Assembly (NCBI GenBank): GCA_022559985.1
Contig: JAFJTR010000035.1
Coordinates: 186,001-250,000 of the forward strand
Reading direction: 5' to 3'
Origin: Parastagonospora avenae f. sp. tritici 18332-5
Lineage: Eukaryota; Ascomycota; Dothideomycetes; Pleosporales; Phaeosphaeriaceae
Length of the DNA: 64,000 bases
The position numbers and the translations under genes are program-made. Shown in pieces: positions 1 through 10,721 of this stretch. A model generated the notes under the pieces. The model saw nothing but the letters and a program-made list of their open reading frames with translations, made no database searches and was not told where the DNA came from. Each line of letters starts with the position of its first letter. Position 1 is the stretch's first letter.

Positions 1-49
1 GTCTGTCAGTCTCCGCTCTGTATCGTTCCTCAGCAGATGTGCCACTCAC

Positions 50-465
50 TTAGTAAGGACCATGAACATGCTTGCAAAGCGCTCTGCGACGATTGGGTCC
101 AGCCCGGGAGCCAGTGCAAGCTCATAGTAGAGGTAGACCAGCTTGACCCTCGTATGGCGGGGAAGGTCGAACTTCAGGGACAGCCATCCGCGGATCTCAC
201 GCGTCCAGTGCACAGCACCCGGGGCGAAATCGCCTGCAGATACGGCGATGTAGAGGTGCTTCAGCAATGCGTTCAAGCTCTCTTCGCGCCCACTCTGCTC
301 CTCGGTTCCATATGGCAGGTATCTGAAGTATGGGAATGTTCGCGGGCGTGTCTTGTCGCCGTCGCCATTTACGTCGCCGCCTGGTGAGGTCGCACGAGAC
401 GTGTCGGGGCCAGACGCCGAGTCGAGGGCGCCCATGAGCTGTGATATTCGGTCATTGACAGCCAT
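50..465 (-). CDS. BLM10: Proteasome activator BLM10/PA200, 5' exon only (gene runs off the left edge)
   Basis: BLM10/PA200 is a giant HEAT-repeat protein that caps the 20S proteasome. Only the first 138 or so residues are here. After a Ser/Gly-rich start of about 40 residues comes the conserved N-terminal block with FPYFRYLPY, GAVHWTREIRGWLSLKFD, YYELALAPG and ERFASMFMVLTK, which I recognise from fungal BLM10 proteins. The exon ends at a GTGAGT donor (reverse complement of bases 44-49) that splits a Lys codon, so the next exon lies outside the window. The start is the ATG at 465, in a good context. The gene diverges from PSF3 across about 0.9 kb. The family call is strong; the rest of the protein cannot be judged. 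Confidence 0.9.
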
Positions 466-1387
466 GGTGCCGGTGCGAGCGGCGTGGGGTGGGTGGAAGG
501 TAAGCCTTATGGGGCGGGAGAGGAATATTCGGGGCTACTGATCATCAAAGGATAGCTAGCAATGCCCACTCGGAAGCTGCAGAATCCTCTTGTCTGTGAA
601 ACGGCGTGTTAGTAACACACCCGGACGGCTTGCATGCTGAGTAGTAACGGAGATGGGGTATCCACGCGACACGCCAGTAGAGCGGGTAGCTCGAATATAT
701 ATGACGTACTAGACAAATGTCAAGTCAATTGCGCAGTGAGGGGCACTGGCAATGATTGTGGTCGAGAGAGAGGGTCTGAGCTCGGATGCCGTGGTGAGTT
801 CATGTAGGTAGCCGCAGCCCACTACTCGGTTGATGACCAGCAGGGAGCTATGGGCGTAGAGAGTGGTGTGCTTACCTGAAGCGGGTAGACGGGAGATACG
901 CGAGACTTGCCGCGACAACAACTTCTGGAAGAGGAGCGATCTGAAAGCCTATTTGCAAACTTCAAAGGCACCGGAGCAAGCTTTCGACGTGTGTGGTAGC
1001 AGAAAACAGGTGGTTTTCATGGCAGGGCTGAGAGCATAGTGCGCTATATATTCCTCCAACACCAGATCCAGGCACTCGCAGACGCGCAATACAGAGGCTA
1101 CTACGCGGTAAGCAACCCAATTCGTGCACCTGACAGCCCTGTTAGGGTCATGCATATTTCCAGTCTTACAAGGTCTATTTCGTATCCTATCACAACGCGC
1201 TTTCATTTCCTATTATCGCCCCCGAAAGTTGGTGCGAGCGGTGCACGACACGCGACACGTTGTTGCCTGGGGCAGGGATTGATTATTCCCGATTATCGCA
1301 AGTTTCACCGTAGACCAAGTTGTCGAAACTTCTAACAGCGGTATATGGAATATCATCGCTGACTCTGCTTCGAAGTAATCTGCAAAG
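466..1387. promoter_or_regulatory. Divergent intergenic region, BLM10 / PSF3
   Basis: This stretch of about 920 bases separates two genes that point away from each other, so it must hold both promoters. It contains only short overlapping open frames with no family resemblance. I could not identify a specific factor site. Confidence 0.5.
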
Positions 1388-2075
1388 ATGAGTTCCTACT
1401 ACTCCGTCGACGCCATCCTCACCGATGCTCAGAAGGTACCCTGTACCTTCGAGCTCACCGTACCCGGGCTCGGCTTTCTCGAAGGCAACATGAGCGGCGA
1501 CATGAAACAAGGTTCAAAAGTTGAGCTTCCACTATGGTTGGGAGAGATGCTTGCATTATCGTATGTTGGACTACCGCAACATTCCTCCATAATACGAAAC
1601 TGATACAACAAATAGTCAAAGCCTAAACACTTCCTCCTTGTTGACACTCGACCCGCCCTCCGCACTGTCACCGCGCGTTTTGAATGCGCTCAAAGCTGAT
1701 CCTCGGACCGTGGATCTGAGAGCCCTTGCACCCCATTTCTATGATCTGGGTGCAAGGATTCTCGAGCTATTTGAAGAAGAAGAGATGATTGAGGTGCTGA
1801 GTGATGTGAGTGCACTGCTTGCTGGAGCGAGCCTCATAACTGACAAGTACAGACTTTCAAAGCAAGGGCTGCAGTCATTGCCGATCAAGCCCACAACCCG
1901 CGTGGCGCTTTGGGTGAAGGAGCCGACTTTATGCGTGGACTAGATGAGAACGAGCGGCAGTGTGAGTATGCTTTTCATCGACACATGGCACCAGCTGACC
2001 TTTGCAGTGTTTCGCGCAGCGCATGACAGCGCAAAAGCAGCAAGGACTTGGATGACAGACCTGAAGCGGAAGTGA
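1388..2075 (+). CDS. PSF3: GINS complex subunit Psf3
   Basis: Psf3 is one of four GINS subunits. GINS joins Cdc45 and Mcm2-7 to form the replicative helicase and acts at replication forks. Proposed exons are 1388-1560, 1616-1805, 1853-1961 and 2008-2075, giving 179 residues, a normal length for Psf3. The N-terminus has YYSVDAILTDAQKVPCTFEL and GSKVELPLWLGEMLAL, the typical B-domain start. The C-terminus has the helical FKARAAVIADQAHNPRGAL and FMRGLDENERQLFRAAHDS blocks. All three introns are GT-AG, and the frame is only continuous once they are removed. Confidence is high because each splice restores a known Psf3 segment. Confidence 0.93.
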
Positions 2076-2343
2076 GCATCGCATCAAGCTATGCCAATAA
2101 AGTCAATAGCACTGGAACGCACCACAATCGCATGTCGGCATGAGCAATTCATGCGGCAATGAGCGCGGGTAATGCGCAACCAGTAACGATTACGAAGAGA
2201 TGAAGGTGACAGACGCGTGGAGGTAGAGGCACAAGACGCTGAAGCAAGGAGCAAATATAGACAATGTTTCGACGCCTACCTTGTAATTACAATACAATAC
2301 CTCATTAAACGCTCCAATCGAAAATAAACATGTGCCATGCTGA

Positions 2344-4054
2344 TCATCTCAGCGAGGCACCAAGATTGCTGTTTTGCAATAACGCGAGGAGTTGGTCTGG
2401 CGGATACCCAAGGAAAACAGGGCCGTTGAAAACCATCTGCGGAATGGCCTTAGGGGCTTCCGGTGATCTGGGTTCATGTCTCTGGGGTTGCGGAGGTGGT
2501 TGGCTGGCCATGGGTGGTCGTGGGCGAGGCGTTGTAGGCTCCGTGAACTGAGGTAAATGAGAAGGTGGTTGTGCGGGTTTGTGTTCAGGTGTTTTGCCCA
2601 TGGCCCGATGGTCGAATGGGCATTTGCCAGTCTTCTGTGGGGTCTCGCCAATCGGACGATCTGTCTTGAGAGGTACGGGTGGTGATGCCGTTGGAACAGA
2701 TCCAACCGACGAAGAGCTGTGCGCGTCGGTGTATTTTGGTGGTATAGTGATACCCCACGGTCGACTTGGGGATTCTCCCACTCGCACCTCGTTCATGGGC
2801 CGGTCGAAGTGAGCGGTTCTTGTCTCGTCCGCACCGTGGTCTATTGGCTCCTCCTCGACTGATGGGGTCCCTTCATGTAAGCTAGCCGACACAGTTTTGG
2901 CCCACTTCTCTACCTTCGCATCGGCCTTTCCTCCAGCTACCATCTGAGCTTCAGGTTCTTCCTCAATGGCTTCCTCGGGTTCTTCCGGAAGCCAGGCCTG
3001 ATGCTTCTGCCCTAAGCCTTGAATCATGTTGGTCAGGTTGCCGTATTTCCGATCCAGTTGCTCAATGCTTTCTTGGTTACTCTGGAAACGCGTGATACAA
3101 ACTTCATGACTTCGCGGCAGTTCGTGTTTGTGCTTCTCAAAGTACTTTGCAACTTCTTCAGGGTCATGCTGGTCAAGGAAACGTATCGGACAAACGGCGG
3201 CAGAGCCAGATGCAGCAACAGAGGGCTCAGCAGAAGCAGAAAGGGGACCCAGACCACATATTTCAGCTCGTATAGGGTCAGTGAAAGACGGCCGTTTGGA
3301 CCTCCTGCCTCGAAGACTCGACCGTGATGTTGAGCTGTGAGGGGTAGCTAACAGACTTCCCCTACCGCTGGTGGTAGACGCAAAGGGACACCCAAGTTTA
3401 CTAGGAGTACCTGCGATTGTGAAATCCTTCTCCATAGGAGACTTGTCGTTGTTGGTGTTGGTGCGCGGAAGTGCCGTGGCTTGATCTGCCGACGGGCCAC
3501 TCCAAATCTTCACTTCAGGGTCGACGGCGTGTCTACGAAGGCTTCCGGCGGCGATCTCGGCTTGACGAAGGGCAACCGCTCGACCTTTGCGCTCGACATC
3601 ATCACATTGGGCTAGTTGTTCAATCAAGTCTAGACGTATTCTTGGCTGCTCGTCACCAACGCGCTCGAGGTCCTGCAGGAAGGTAAGGTGGTCTTGCGAG
3701 AGGGTGTTGGGGGTGAAGCGCTTTAGAAGGTCAAGATACTACTGATTGTCAGCCTCTGTATGGTGAACATTCTGTATGTAGAGAGTGAAGATGGTTTGGA
3801 GGTCAGGCTATGCTGTGGTTGTTTTCTGTCAAAGCCGCAAAGCAGCTGCAGGTCTAGAGCTAAAGATGTTTCATCACAAAACAAGGGAAGAAGACAGTAC
3901 TGCTGTGACTTACCTGCTGTTTAGCCCACGATAGCTTGCTCTCAAGCTGCTTTTGCTGATCGAACAGAATCTGGTATTCTCCACTCAGAGCCGCGAAGCC
4001 TTCCGCGACCTGCTCAGCGAGATGCACGACATTCTTCTGCGCCTCATCGGCCAT
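2344..4054 (-). CDS. Conserved fungal protein of unknown function with three Cys-Pro motifs
   Basis: Two exons, 3914-4054 (47 residues, starting MADEAQKN) and 2344-3738, give 511 residues. The N-terminal 90 residues are charged and helical (HLAEQVAEGFAALSGEYQ), probably a short coiled coil. The middle holds a block that looks conserved in ascomycetes: CPIRFLDQHDPEEVAKYFEKH, then HELPRSHEVCITRFQSN and NLTNMIQGLGQKH. Cys-Pro dipeptides occur near residues 164 (GCPFAS), 230 (VCPIRF) and 420 (KCPFDH). The last 150 residues are Pro-rich and disordered. I do not recognise a function. An upstream in-frame ATG at 4093 would add 13 residues; I prefer 4054. The gene shares a 415-base divergent promoter with the cis-prenyltransferase gene. 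Confidence 0.8.
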
Positions 4055-4469
4055 ACTGTGGAGGGTATCGATGCGATGGCAAAAGGAGAGCAAGCACGCG
4101 TGTAGGAGACCAGCTCGGAATGACGCGGTAAACGAGGCTCAGGTCGGTGATGGTTGGAGAGAGGTTCGGCTATCGGCGAAGTTTTACGTGACCAGTGCTG
4201 AGTCATGCAACCAGCCACGCAAGCCTAAGCCACGCTTGCAACGAGGGTCCTTGTGGCACTCTTGGAAGCTCACTGCGCCCTGCGCTACATAAGTTCTTGC
4301 CATTGCTCGTGTCTTTTATACATTATGCTGTCTATTCCATGATACCCTGTTCCTCTTTTGCTTTCTCTTCCTTTGTAGCGCATTGAATCGCGTCATCTCC
4401 TTCTCACCGCTGTAAAATCCTCGATACCCTTCCCACACCGAGTACCAAGGTACCTCAACAAGTTCCACC
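4055..4469. promoter_or_regulatory. Divergent promoter between the unknown gene and the cis-prenyltransferase
   Basis: Compact region of 415 bases between two start codons that face away from each other. Its right half is pyrimidine-rich on the + strand (cctgttcctcttttgctttc), as is common near fungal transcription starts. No specific regulatory site was identified. Confidence 0.5.
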
Positions 4470-5650
4470 ATGGGATCCCTCCACGACTCTCGCATACATA
4501 AATGGTTCGCAACCTCGCCGCCAGTCGCATGGACTGTAAGACAATTACGGGAGCTGCTTATTGGCTCCCTCAAACAGGGACCAATTCCCCAGCATGTGGC
4601 ATTTGTTATGGACGGAAACAGGCGGTTCGCACGGAACCATCACATTGAGACTGTAGAAGGGCACAACCTAGGCTTCGAGTCTCTGGCGCGGGTACGTAAG
4701 GCCTTAATTTTAGCTGCCCTCCATACTTACCTCTCTTAGATACTCGAGGTCTGCTACAAGACGGGCGTCAAGGTGGTTACTGTCTATGCCTTTAGCATTG
4801 AGAACTTCAAGCGCTCCAAGCACGAGGTCGATGCGCTCATGTCCATGGCCAAGGTCAAGCTTGAGCAAATCGCCGAGCATGGAGCCCTTCTTGACCGCTA
4901 TGGCGCGTCCATCCGGGTCCTCGGCCAGCGCGATCTCATGAGGAAGGACGTATTGGCAGCTGTCGACACAGCAGTCGCCATGACTGCGCATAACAAGAAG
5001 TACGATACTCATATGCTGCGATGAGCTCCACACTAACATCTCACAGCGCTGTGCTCAATGTTTGCTTTCCGTACACGTCTCGCGATGAGATTACCACGGC
5101 GGTCATGAAGACAGTCGAAACGTACAGCACTCCCATCCACAACCTCCCTACACCCTCGAAGCGCACCTTCTCCCAGTCGCACATCACACAACACATTCGT
5201 AAGCAGATGCTTGGAGATGACGTAGAAGCTGGTGCTGAACAGCCTGGGTCGCGGTCCATGTCACCTTCGTCTAAGGAAGCAAGCAATCCAGCTGAAGATG
5301 AGCTGTCATCTTCGACTTCAACAGCCATCAATCCTTCAGAAAAAGACGATTCAAATGACGAGGCTGCATTCCTGGATCCCGAGTCCATCTGCGCTCAGAC
5401 ATTGACGGACAACATGATGACCGCGGATTCGCCACCTCTCGACTTGCTCATTCGTACTTCTGGCGTAGAGCGGTTGAGCGATTTTATGCTCTGGCAGTGT
5501 CACGAGAATACTTCCATCGTCTTTCTGAAGTGTCTGTGGCCCGAATTTGATCTGTGGCAATTCCTTCCTGTCCTGGTAGAATGGCAGTGGCAGCAAAAGA
5601 AGTTACAAGAGGAGCAACAACGAATTCGCGGGCGACCGAAGTCAGACTAA
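4470..5650 (+). CDS. RER2: Cis-prenyltransferase (dehydrodolichyl diphosphate synthase, Rer2-like)
   Basis: This enzyme extends farnesyl diphosphate with isopentenyl units to make the dolichol precursor for glycosylation, at the ER or lipid droplets. Exons 4470-4691, 4740-4999 and 5047-5650 encode 361 residues. Region I has HVAFVMDGNRRFARN with the catalytic Asp. GHNLGFESLARILEVC and VTVYAFSIENFKRS follow. The C-terminal motif DLLIRTSGVERLSDFMLWQ and the WPEFDLWQFLPVLVEWQW segment are regions IV and V. Between residues about 195 and 275 there is an acidic Ser-rich insertion (DELSSSTSTAINPSEKDD) that smaller bacterial relatives lack. Both GT-AG introns keep the frame. SRT1-type paralogues have the same motifs, so the exact paralogue name is less certain than the family. 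Confidence 0.92.
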
Positions 5651-6225
5651 AAAGTGCGAATGAGGACGATTGGAATTGCGCCCGGCGAATCAGTAAGAGC
5701 AGTTGCGGATAACGAGTTGCGTGTGCGCGTTGGACGATACCCCGAAATGAAGCATAGCCAGTGATAGCAAGTGCTAGCAGCCACAATGCACATCTCAGAT
5801 CCAGACCAGACCAGAACACGCATCATCACGCTTATCTGCACGCATGCACACATGAACTAATGACATGCGCAGGGTCGTTTATCTCTTGACCGCTTCCGGA
5901 TGCCAGATCGTTGTCGGAGTGCGAGCCACGCTAATCTTTAGGCGGACAGGGTCACTACAAACGTCATCCGACCACGCTGAGTAACTTACCGACCCTCCAA
6001 TCTGCAGAGGCATGCCGCCCTCATATGTCACACATTCCGCATGTCATAGCTTACTTCACCTGCTGTCCGACCACATCCCAGTTTCCATTTGCAGTTCATC
6101 ATCTAGAGGCGCTACAAAGCACACCTGCATTGCTTAGTGGGGGAGTAACAACAAAGTCGGAACGAGCCCATATCTTTATCAGCAACACGCAGTACTATCC
6201 CATCCATTGATGCCAGGTCTTCGAT
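5651..6225. other. Intergenic, no gene seen
   Basis: This 575-base stretch lies between the cis-prenyltransferase stop and the F-box-like gene. Only shadow-length open frames are present. It presumably holds the terminator of one gene and the promoter of the next; no distinct motif was recognised. Confidence 0.4.
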
Positions 6226-7338
6226 ATGCTTCCTCTACGAGAAATCAATAAATGGCGCGACAATGTTCCAATCACAACCAAGGATACTCCGAGTCTTTTG
6301 TCTCTGCCGGTGGAGCTTCGAGAACTAATCTACGGTTTCCTCTTCAGCAGCTACACTATTCGACATGGCTTCAAGCACGTCAATTTCCCAGATTCTGAGA
6401 AGAGAGAAACAACGAATCGTACCGCACTTCTCCTCACATGTCGCCAAATATTTGCAGAAGCGTGGCGACACTTACCTTTAAATTGCACATTGCATTTCCG
6501 GGGAACAGAAAACCTCCTTGAAACTCTTTTATCCGTTGACCAAAGCATCATCACTCGCATCCGGCATGTGCGCGTACGAGCATTCCCATTTCCGCTGTAC
6601 ACATCTGGTCGATCCGACTACTACCCAACGTACTATGCAGCCAATGCACTGACGCTACTCCCTGGACTATGTTTGGACACTCTAATCGTGGACGACTGCT
6701 GGCACGGGTTCGGCATGGGCGACGGCTGGCGCGACGTAACAACCTACTTCGACATCGAAACCCTCCTCAAAAGCTTCGCCTGGCGAGAATTCACCTACAT
6801 CACGCCCAACACCGACTTCCTCGCATCCGGCTACGACCACCGCCGCAAACGCATCGCGCAGCCCGAAAACTGGGACGCCCTGCTCAAAGACCGCGATGGC
6901 GCAGACTCGGGCGCACAAGTGCGCATGATGATTGTCCCGTACAAGCAGGAAACAGCTACCGGTGACCAAACGACTGAAGACGGCCGCCTCATGCAGCCCT
7001 GGCACGCAGCCCCCGGCCACCAAGTCATCGAGAACCCGCGCCTCGCCGCCCCCGACCAGGACCTCAAGGGCGAAGTGCGCATCACTGCGCGCAGGGGCAA
7101 GCGCGCCGTCCCCGTACAAACCGGCATGAGCGAGAAGGAATCGTGGAAAGCGCTCAAGGCGAAGCAAGGCGGTTTCGCGCCTGAAGGTATGTTCTACGTA
7201 TGGAGGGTAAAGGTGACTGGACTGACAAGCACAATAGGCTGGACGCCCTACTACAATGACATGGCCGACGCCGTCGGCTGGATCTACGGCGGCTGGGGAC
7301 GCCGCGCGCATCTGGCGGATCAGGCGCTGTCCAGTTGA
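6226..7338 (+). CDS. F-box/2EXR-like fungal protein (LPxELR family)
   Basis: The protein opens with a short basic stretch and then SLLSLPVELRELIYGFL near residue 22. This is the LPxELRxxIY signature shared by fungal F-box-like and 2EXR-type proteins. RTALLLTCRQIFAEAWRHL follows, the usual second helix of the family. The rest has no enzyme motif. I infer a single intron, 7187-7237 (GTATGT to AATAG), giving exons 6226-7186 and 7238-7338 and 353 residues. The intron is 51 bases with no stop in frame, so a retained form would encode 370 residues. Related but degraded copies lie at the right end of the window. Its target is unknown; an adaptor role in ubiquitin ligation is only possible, not shown. 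Confidence 0.75.
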   Translation: MLPLREINKWRDNVPITTKDTPSLLSLPVELRELIYGFLFSSYTIRHGFKHVNFPDSEKRETTNRTALLLTCRQIFAEAWRHLPLNCTLHFRGTENLLETLLSVDQSIITRIRHVRVRAFPFPLYTSGRSDYYPTYYAANALTLLPGLCLDTLIVDDCWHGFGMGDGWRDVTTYFDIETLLKSFAWREFTYITPNTDFLASGYDHRRKRIAQPENWDALLKDRDGADSGAQVRMMIVPYKQETATGDQTTEDGRLMQPWHAAPGHQVIENPRLAAPDQDLKGEVRITARRGKRAVPVQTGMSEKESWKALKAKQGGFAPEGMFYVWRVKVTGLTSTIGWTPYYNDMADAVGWIYGGWGRRAHLADQALSS

Positions 7339-7735
7339 ATACATCTGTACGTCACGCAGCCTAGTTGCGCGGTTTGGCCGGGGCAGCCTTGAGTGCCTAT
7401 GCTTGGGACTATGTGTATTCGGAAAATCGGATGATAGGGGTGGTTGTTTTACCCCAGATTCACCAGTGGTGCCGCGAAGGGATGGCTGTTTGTGGTGCGG
7501 GAGAGGCGCATTAGCCGGAATGGGTAGGCGTTGTATGCAGTCGGATCTGCGGGCGTGCAGGATGGGGTTTCGGGTTCAGTATGGGGGATGGGCTTTGTAT
7601 TCTTGGTTTTCTTGGGACTTTTATCATCTTCACGCTACACGTGTTTGTATTTTCGTTCGTCTGTGTGTTCGCGATGTAGTGCGCAGCAATGTCCTTCTCA
7701 CTCCTTCGAAGCATCCATGGCTCCTCGTCTTCATC
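7339..7735. other. Intergenic, G-rich, no gene seen
   Basis: About 400 bases between the F-box-like gene and the GT25-like frame. The open frame used by the GT25-like gene continues upstream through this stretch to 7256, but that extension shows no family resemblance. I start the gene at the first ATG that precedes a membrane anchor. Confidence 0.4.
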
Positions 7736-8380
7736 ATGCTCTTCCTCAATAATACCCGCCCTTACATCTTCACATTCCTAATCCTACTCCTCCTCATCTT
7801 CCTTCTTCTCGCCAGCCACACTCACACCACCGCTTCAATCTTCTACCGCCATGTCCAAGCACAAACCGCGAAGCTTCCAACCATCATACCCCTCACCACC
7901 ACGTCGTCCCCATACTACACCACCCTCCTCCTCGCCAATCTACCCACCCACATCCACGCCCTCCCGCCTCCCAACGCCAGCCTAATCGACGAACGCGCCT
8001 ACCCACAAGGTAATCATCGACAACTATCCGAAAGCGAGAGAGCAGCGTGGCGAGTACACATAGACGCTATGCAATACATCGTCGAGCAGGACCTCCACAT
8101 CGCGCTAATTCTTTCTGGGAATGTATCTTGGAGTGAAGATCTGCTTCACCGAGTCCAGCCGGGTGATTGGGACATCACTTTTATCAGCAACACTACAGAT
8201 AGCTTTGCGTATGCAGTGACGCAGTCCGGCGCCAGGAAGATCCTGTACGAGCACGGGATACGTAATTTCGACCGGGAGTTTGGGGCGGCGCTGCGGAAGT
8301 GGTGTGCAGGTGAGACGAGGAATATGGGGGCAAGGCCGAGGTGTGTGGATGGTGGCAGTGGCAAAGTGCTTAATCTGTGA
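7736..8380 (+). pseudogene. Truncated glycosyltransferase family 25-like gene, probably decayed
   Basis: The 214-residue product starts with a membrane anchor (residues about 9-28, IFTFLILLLLIFLLLAS), as in type II Golgi enzymes. It then shows fragments of the fungal GT25 pattern: ESERAAWRVHIDAMQYIVEQDLHIALIL and FAYAVTQSGARKILYEHG followed by FDREFGAALRKWC. Where active family members have an acidic Glu-Asp-Asp stretch after ALIL, this copy reads SGNVSW. Around 100 residues normally found between that point and the AYAVTQ block are missing. The frame itself is open. I infer a non-functional remnant or a much-shortened paralogue. Assignment to GT25 rests on pattern memory and should be checked by search. 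Confidence 0.55.
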
Positions 8381-8479
8381 GGTTCCATATGATGCACCTT
8401 GGTATTTCAAGATGTTGGTGTCTGCTATGCGGTGGGAAAGTAGTTCGTCCCCAAGTCACTGTGTGTCTAAGTGATCAAC

Positions 8480-10721
8480 TCATCTCCCAATCCTAACCCC
8501 GAGCTCGAATTCCATCCAGAAAGCGCCTGCGAGGCCTAATTCCATAGTATCCTTGGCAAATACCCCATCCCAGACTTGTATATCGCCGAAGCCCCAAAGG
8601 TGGAGCCAAGCCGGAGCATTACGCGACGCAGCAGATTTCAAACCCGGTGTATGGACCGGTAGCGCAGTAGCAGTGAAGACACCAGTGAGCGCGACCGTGG
8701 CACTCGGTTCGGGACCTTCTGATCCGTTCCCAACGGTAGGCCTCTTAGGCGCATTATAATACTTATCGAGGGGATAAATGAAATCGGGGCCCGGAGACCA
8801 TATACCTGCTTTTACGACGCCTTCACCGCGTCTTATAGCCGCCACTTGCTCTTCTCTGCAGGATGACTGGTCATGAATCCAGCATATCGAGTCTAGCATG
8901 GGAGGGACTTGGTTTTTATGTACCATTGAGTCTGATATACCCTCAGTCCTGAATGTAGAGAGGTCGATGTTTTTGCCTGTGCCGAGATCGTCGCCTTGGA
9001 CGATGCGGTTGAAGACGGTGAAGGCGGTTTCTGGCTGGTAGAACGGGACCGTGTGCCCGGCGTCGAAGATTCGGGAGAATGACAGGTTGCCGTATTGGCG
9101 GACATGACCACCTATGTATGAGTTGTTGACAATGATGTCGGCGTACCCTGCGGAAGCGAATATGTCGCGGTAGCTAGGCATGAGGTTTGCGACTTCGAGT
9201 GAGGCGTTCTGGCCGCCGTACCAGTTACAAATAATGTCACTATCCTTGGATTAACTGCAATTCAGAGAGACAATTTGGAACTCGTCAACGGCCTGAAAAA
9301 AGTCCACAGGTCTACAAGTATTGGTAGGTTGCGCGAAGATTGACTTACGCATCGCCGTGTATTAAGGCCACCCTTATGCCGCGAGCGAGTAAATCTGCAA
9401 GCGATTTTAGTTGGGTCCCGTGGGCTTGGTCTCCATGCGAATTGAACGCCCTCATAACTGCTGCACTACCAGCTGTGTAGTTGACCTGGGCACCAATAGA
9501 CCTCATGACATCTTCAGAATTCAGGTACTCCACATAGGCTACACTGGTACCAAATTCTGGCTTGACGCGTATGTCGTAAATACTCCTGTCAAGTTTGGTG
9601 TCCGTGGCATAGATGCTTGCGTAGCATGTGTTATACGCACGGGCGCAAAACTCATTTGTCCTCTCGTCGGTACCAGCGCCATCAGGATCAAAGCTCTGAG
9701 TGCTGTTGCGGCATAGTCCGACCATACGACGGCAGCCATCATCTGCATCGGATGTGAGCGCCGACATGACGTTCTGGTATGTCAACCTGTCGATTCCAAC
9801 AATGCCGTACGTATTGTCGTGGGCGAACTCGGCAAGGGATACCAGGTTGGTGTACATGTCCATGATACCATTGACGATGCCAAGTGACTCGAGTTGGATC
9901 TCCAATGTGCTGGCGGGAAGTGTTCCATTGCCCCGGCGATCGTTCTGCTTTTCGAAGTAACCTGCAAATGAAGGTCCATACATGCCACCATAGCTTTCCG
10001 CGAAGAGATTGACGCCAGCGGGTTCGATCGTGGTGCGATTGGGACGTACTCCGGGGTTGTATTGAGGGAATGCCGAGAGAAAGCCCTGGAGGAAGTGCCA
10101 GCATGACCGAGCAGCGATAGCAGACGAATTCTGCGTGCTCTCCATCCTACCCGACGCGAGAGTTGCGTTCAGGAAGCGCCATGGAGGTGAATCGTTTGGC
10201 GCAGGCAGTACATTCTTTGGATCGTCTCGCACATTTTGAACGTTGTTGACGTAATCAAATGTCACATTCGCGAGCTCGTCATAGGAGAAGCCAACCTGAG
10301 TCGGTTGGTCGATGAATAGCAGGTTCGAGCTGCGGTCCCAGCCCCACACCCTCGGCTGCGTACTGTAGCTGCCATTAGGGAGTTGCACGATCTCGCAAGG
10401 ACCCATCTCTTCGAATAGACCAAGCATGCTGGACGATCCCGGGCCTCCATTGAGCCATATCGTAAGGGGCGCAGTCTCTGACTGGGTGCGAGCCTCGAAG
10501 AACCAGAAAAAGGTGTTGATTGAGTAGTTCTGCTGGTAAGGCGCGAGCGTAAATGACGGGAGATTGACGTAGCCGGAGTACTGCTTCTGGGTGCCGAACG
10601 CAGTGGCGCAGGTACCTGCATCTGGAGATCTGTATATTATGGTGATGTTGGGATTGACTGGCGACTGTATGACAGTGCTGTCCGCTAGCAGCCCAGCCGC
10701 GAGAAGGGAGGGCGAAACCAT
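8480..10721 (-). CDS. Secreted serine carboxypeptidase (peptidase family S10)
   Basis: S10 enzymes remove C-terminal residues from peptides in the vacuole or outside the cell. Exons 9349-10721 and 8480-9239 give 710 residues. The start MVSPSLLAAGLLADS is a short, plausible signal peptide. The substrate-binding motif WLNGGPGSSS is at residues 89-98, and the catalytic Ser is in FAESYGGMYGP at residue 243. The Asp lies just after the splice junction, in HGDADIICNWYGG near residue 459. The His is in FDAGHTVPFYQPE near 520. Many N-x-S/T sites suit a secreted glycoprotein. The intron has a GTAAGT donor and a GATAG acceptor, and rejoins HGDA with DIICN exactly as the family requires. About 190 residues follow the catalytic His, more than in yeast carboxypeptidase Y, so it belongs to a long filamentous-fungal subgroup. 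Confidence 0.92.

Noticed and set aside
6682..7344. Minus-strand open frame of 220 codons
   Set aside because: Antisense to the F-box-like gene; Ala/Val/Gly-rich translation without motifs.
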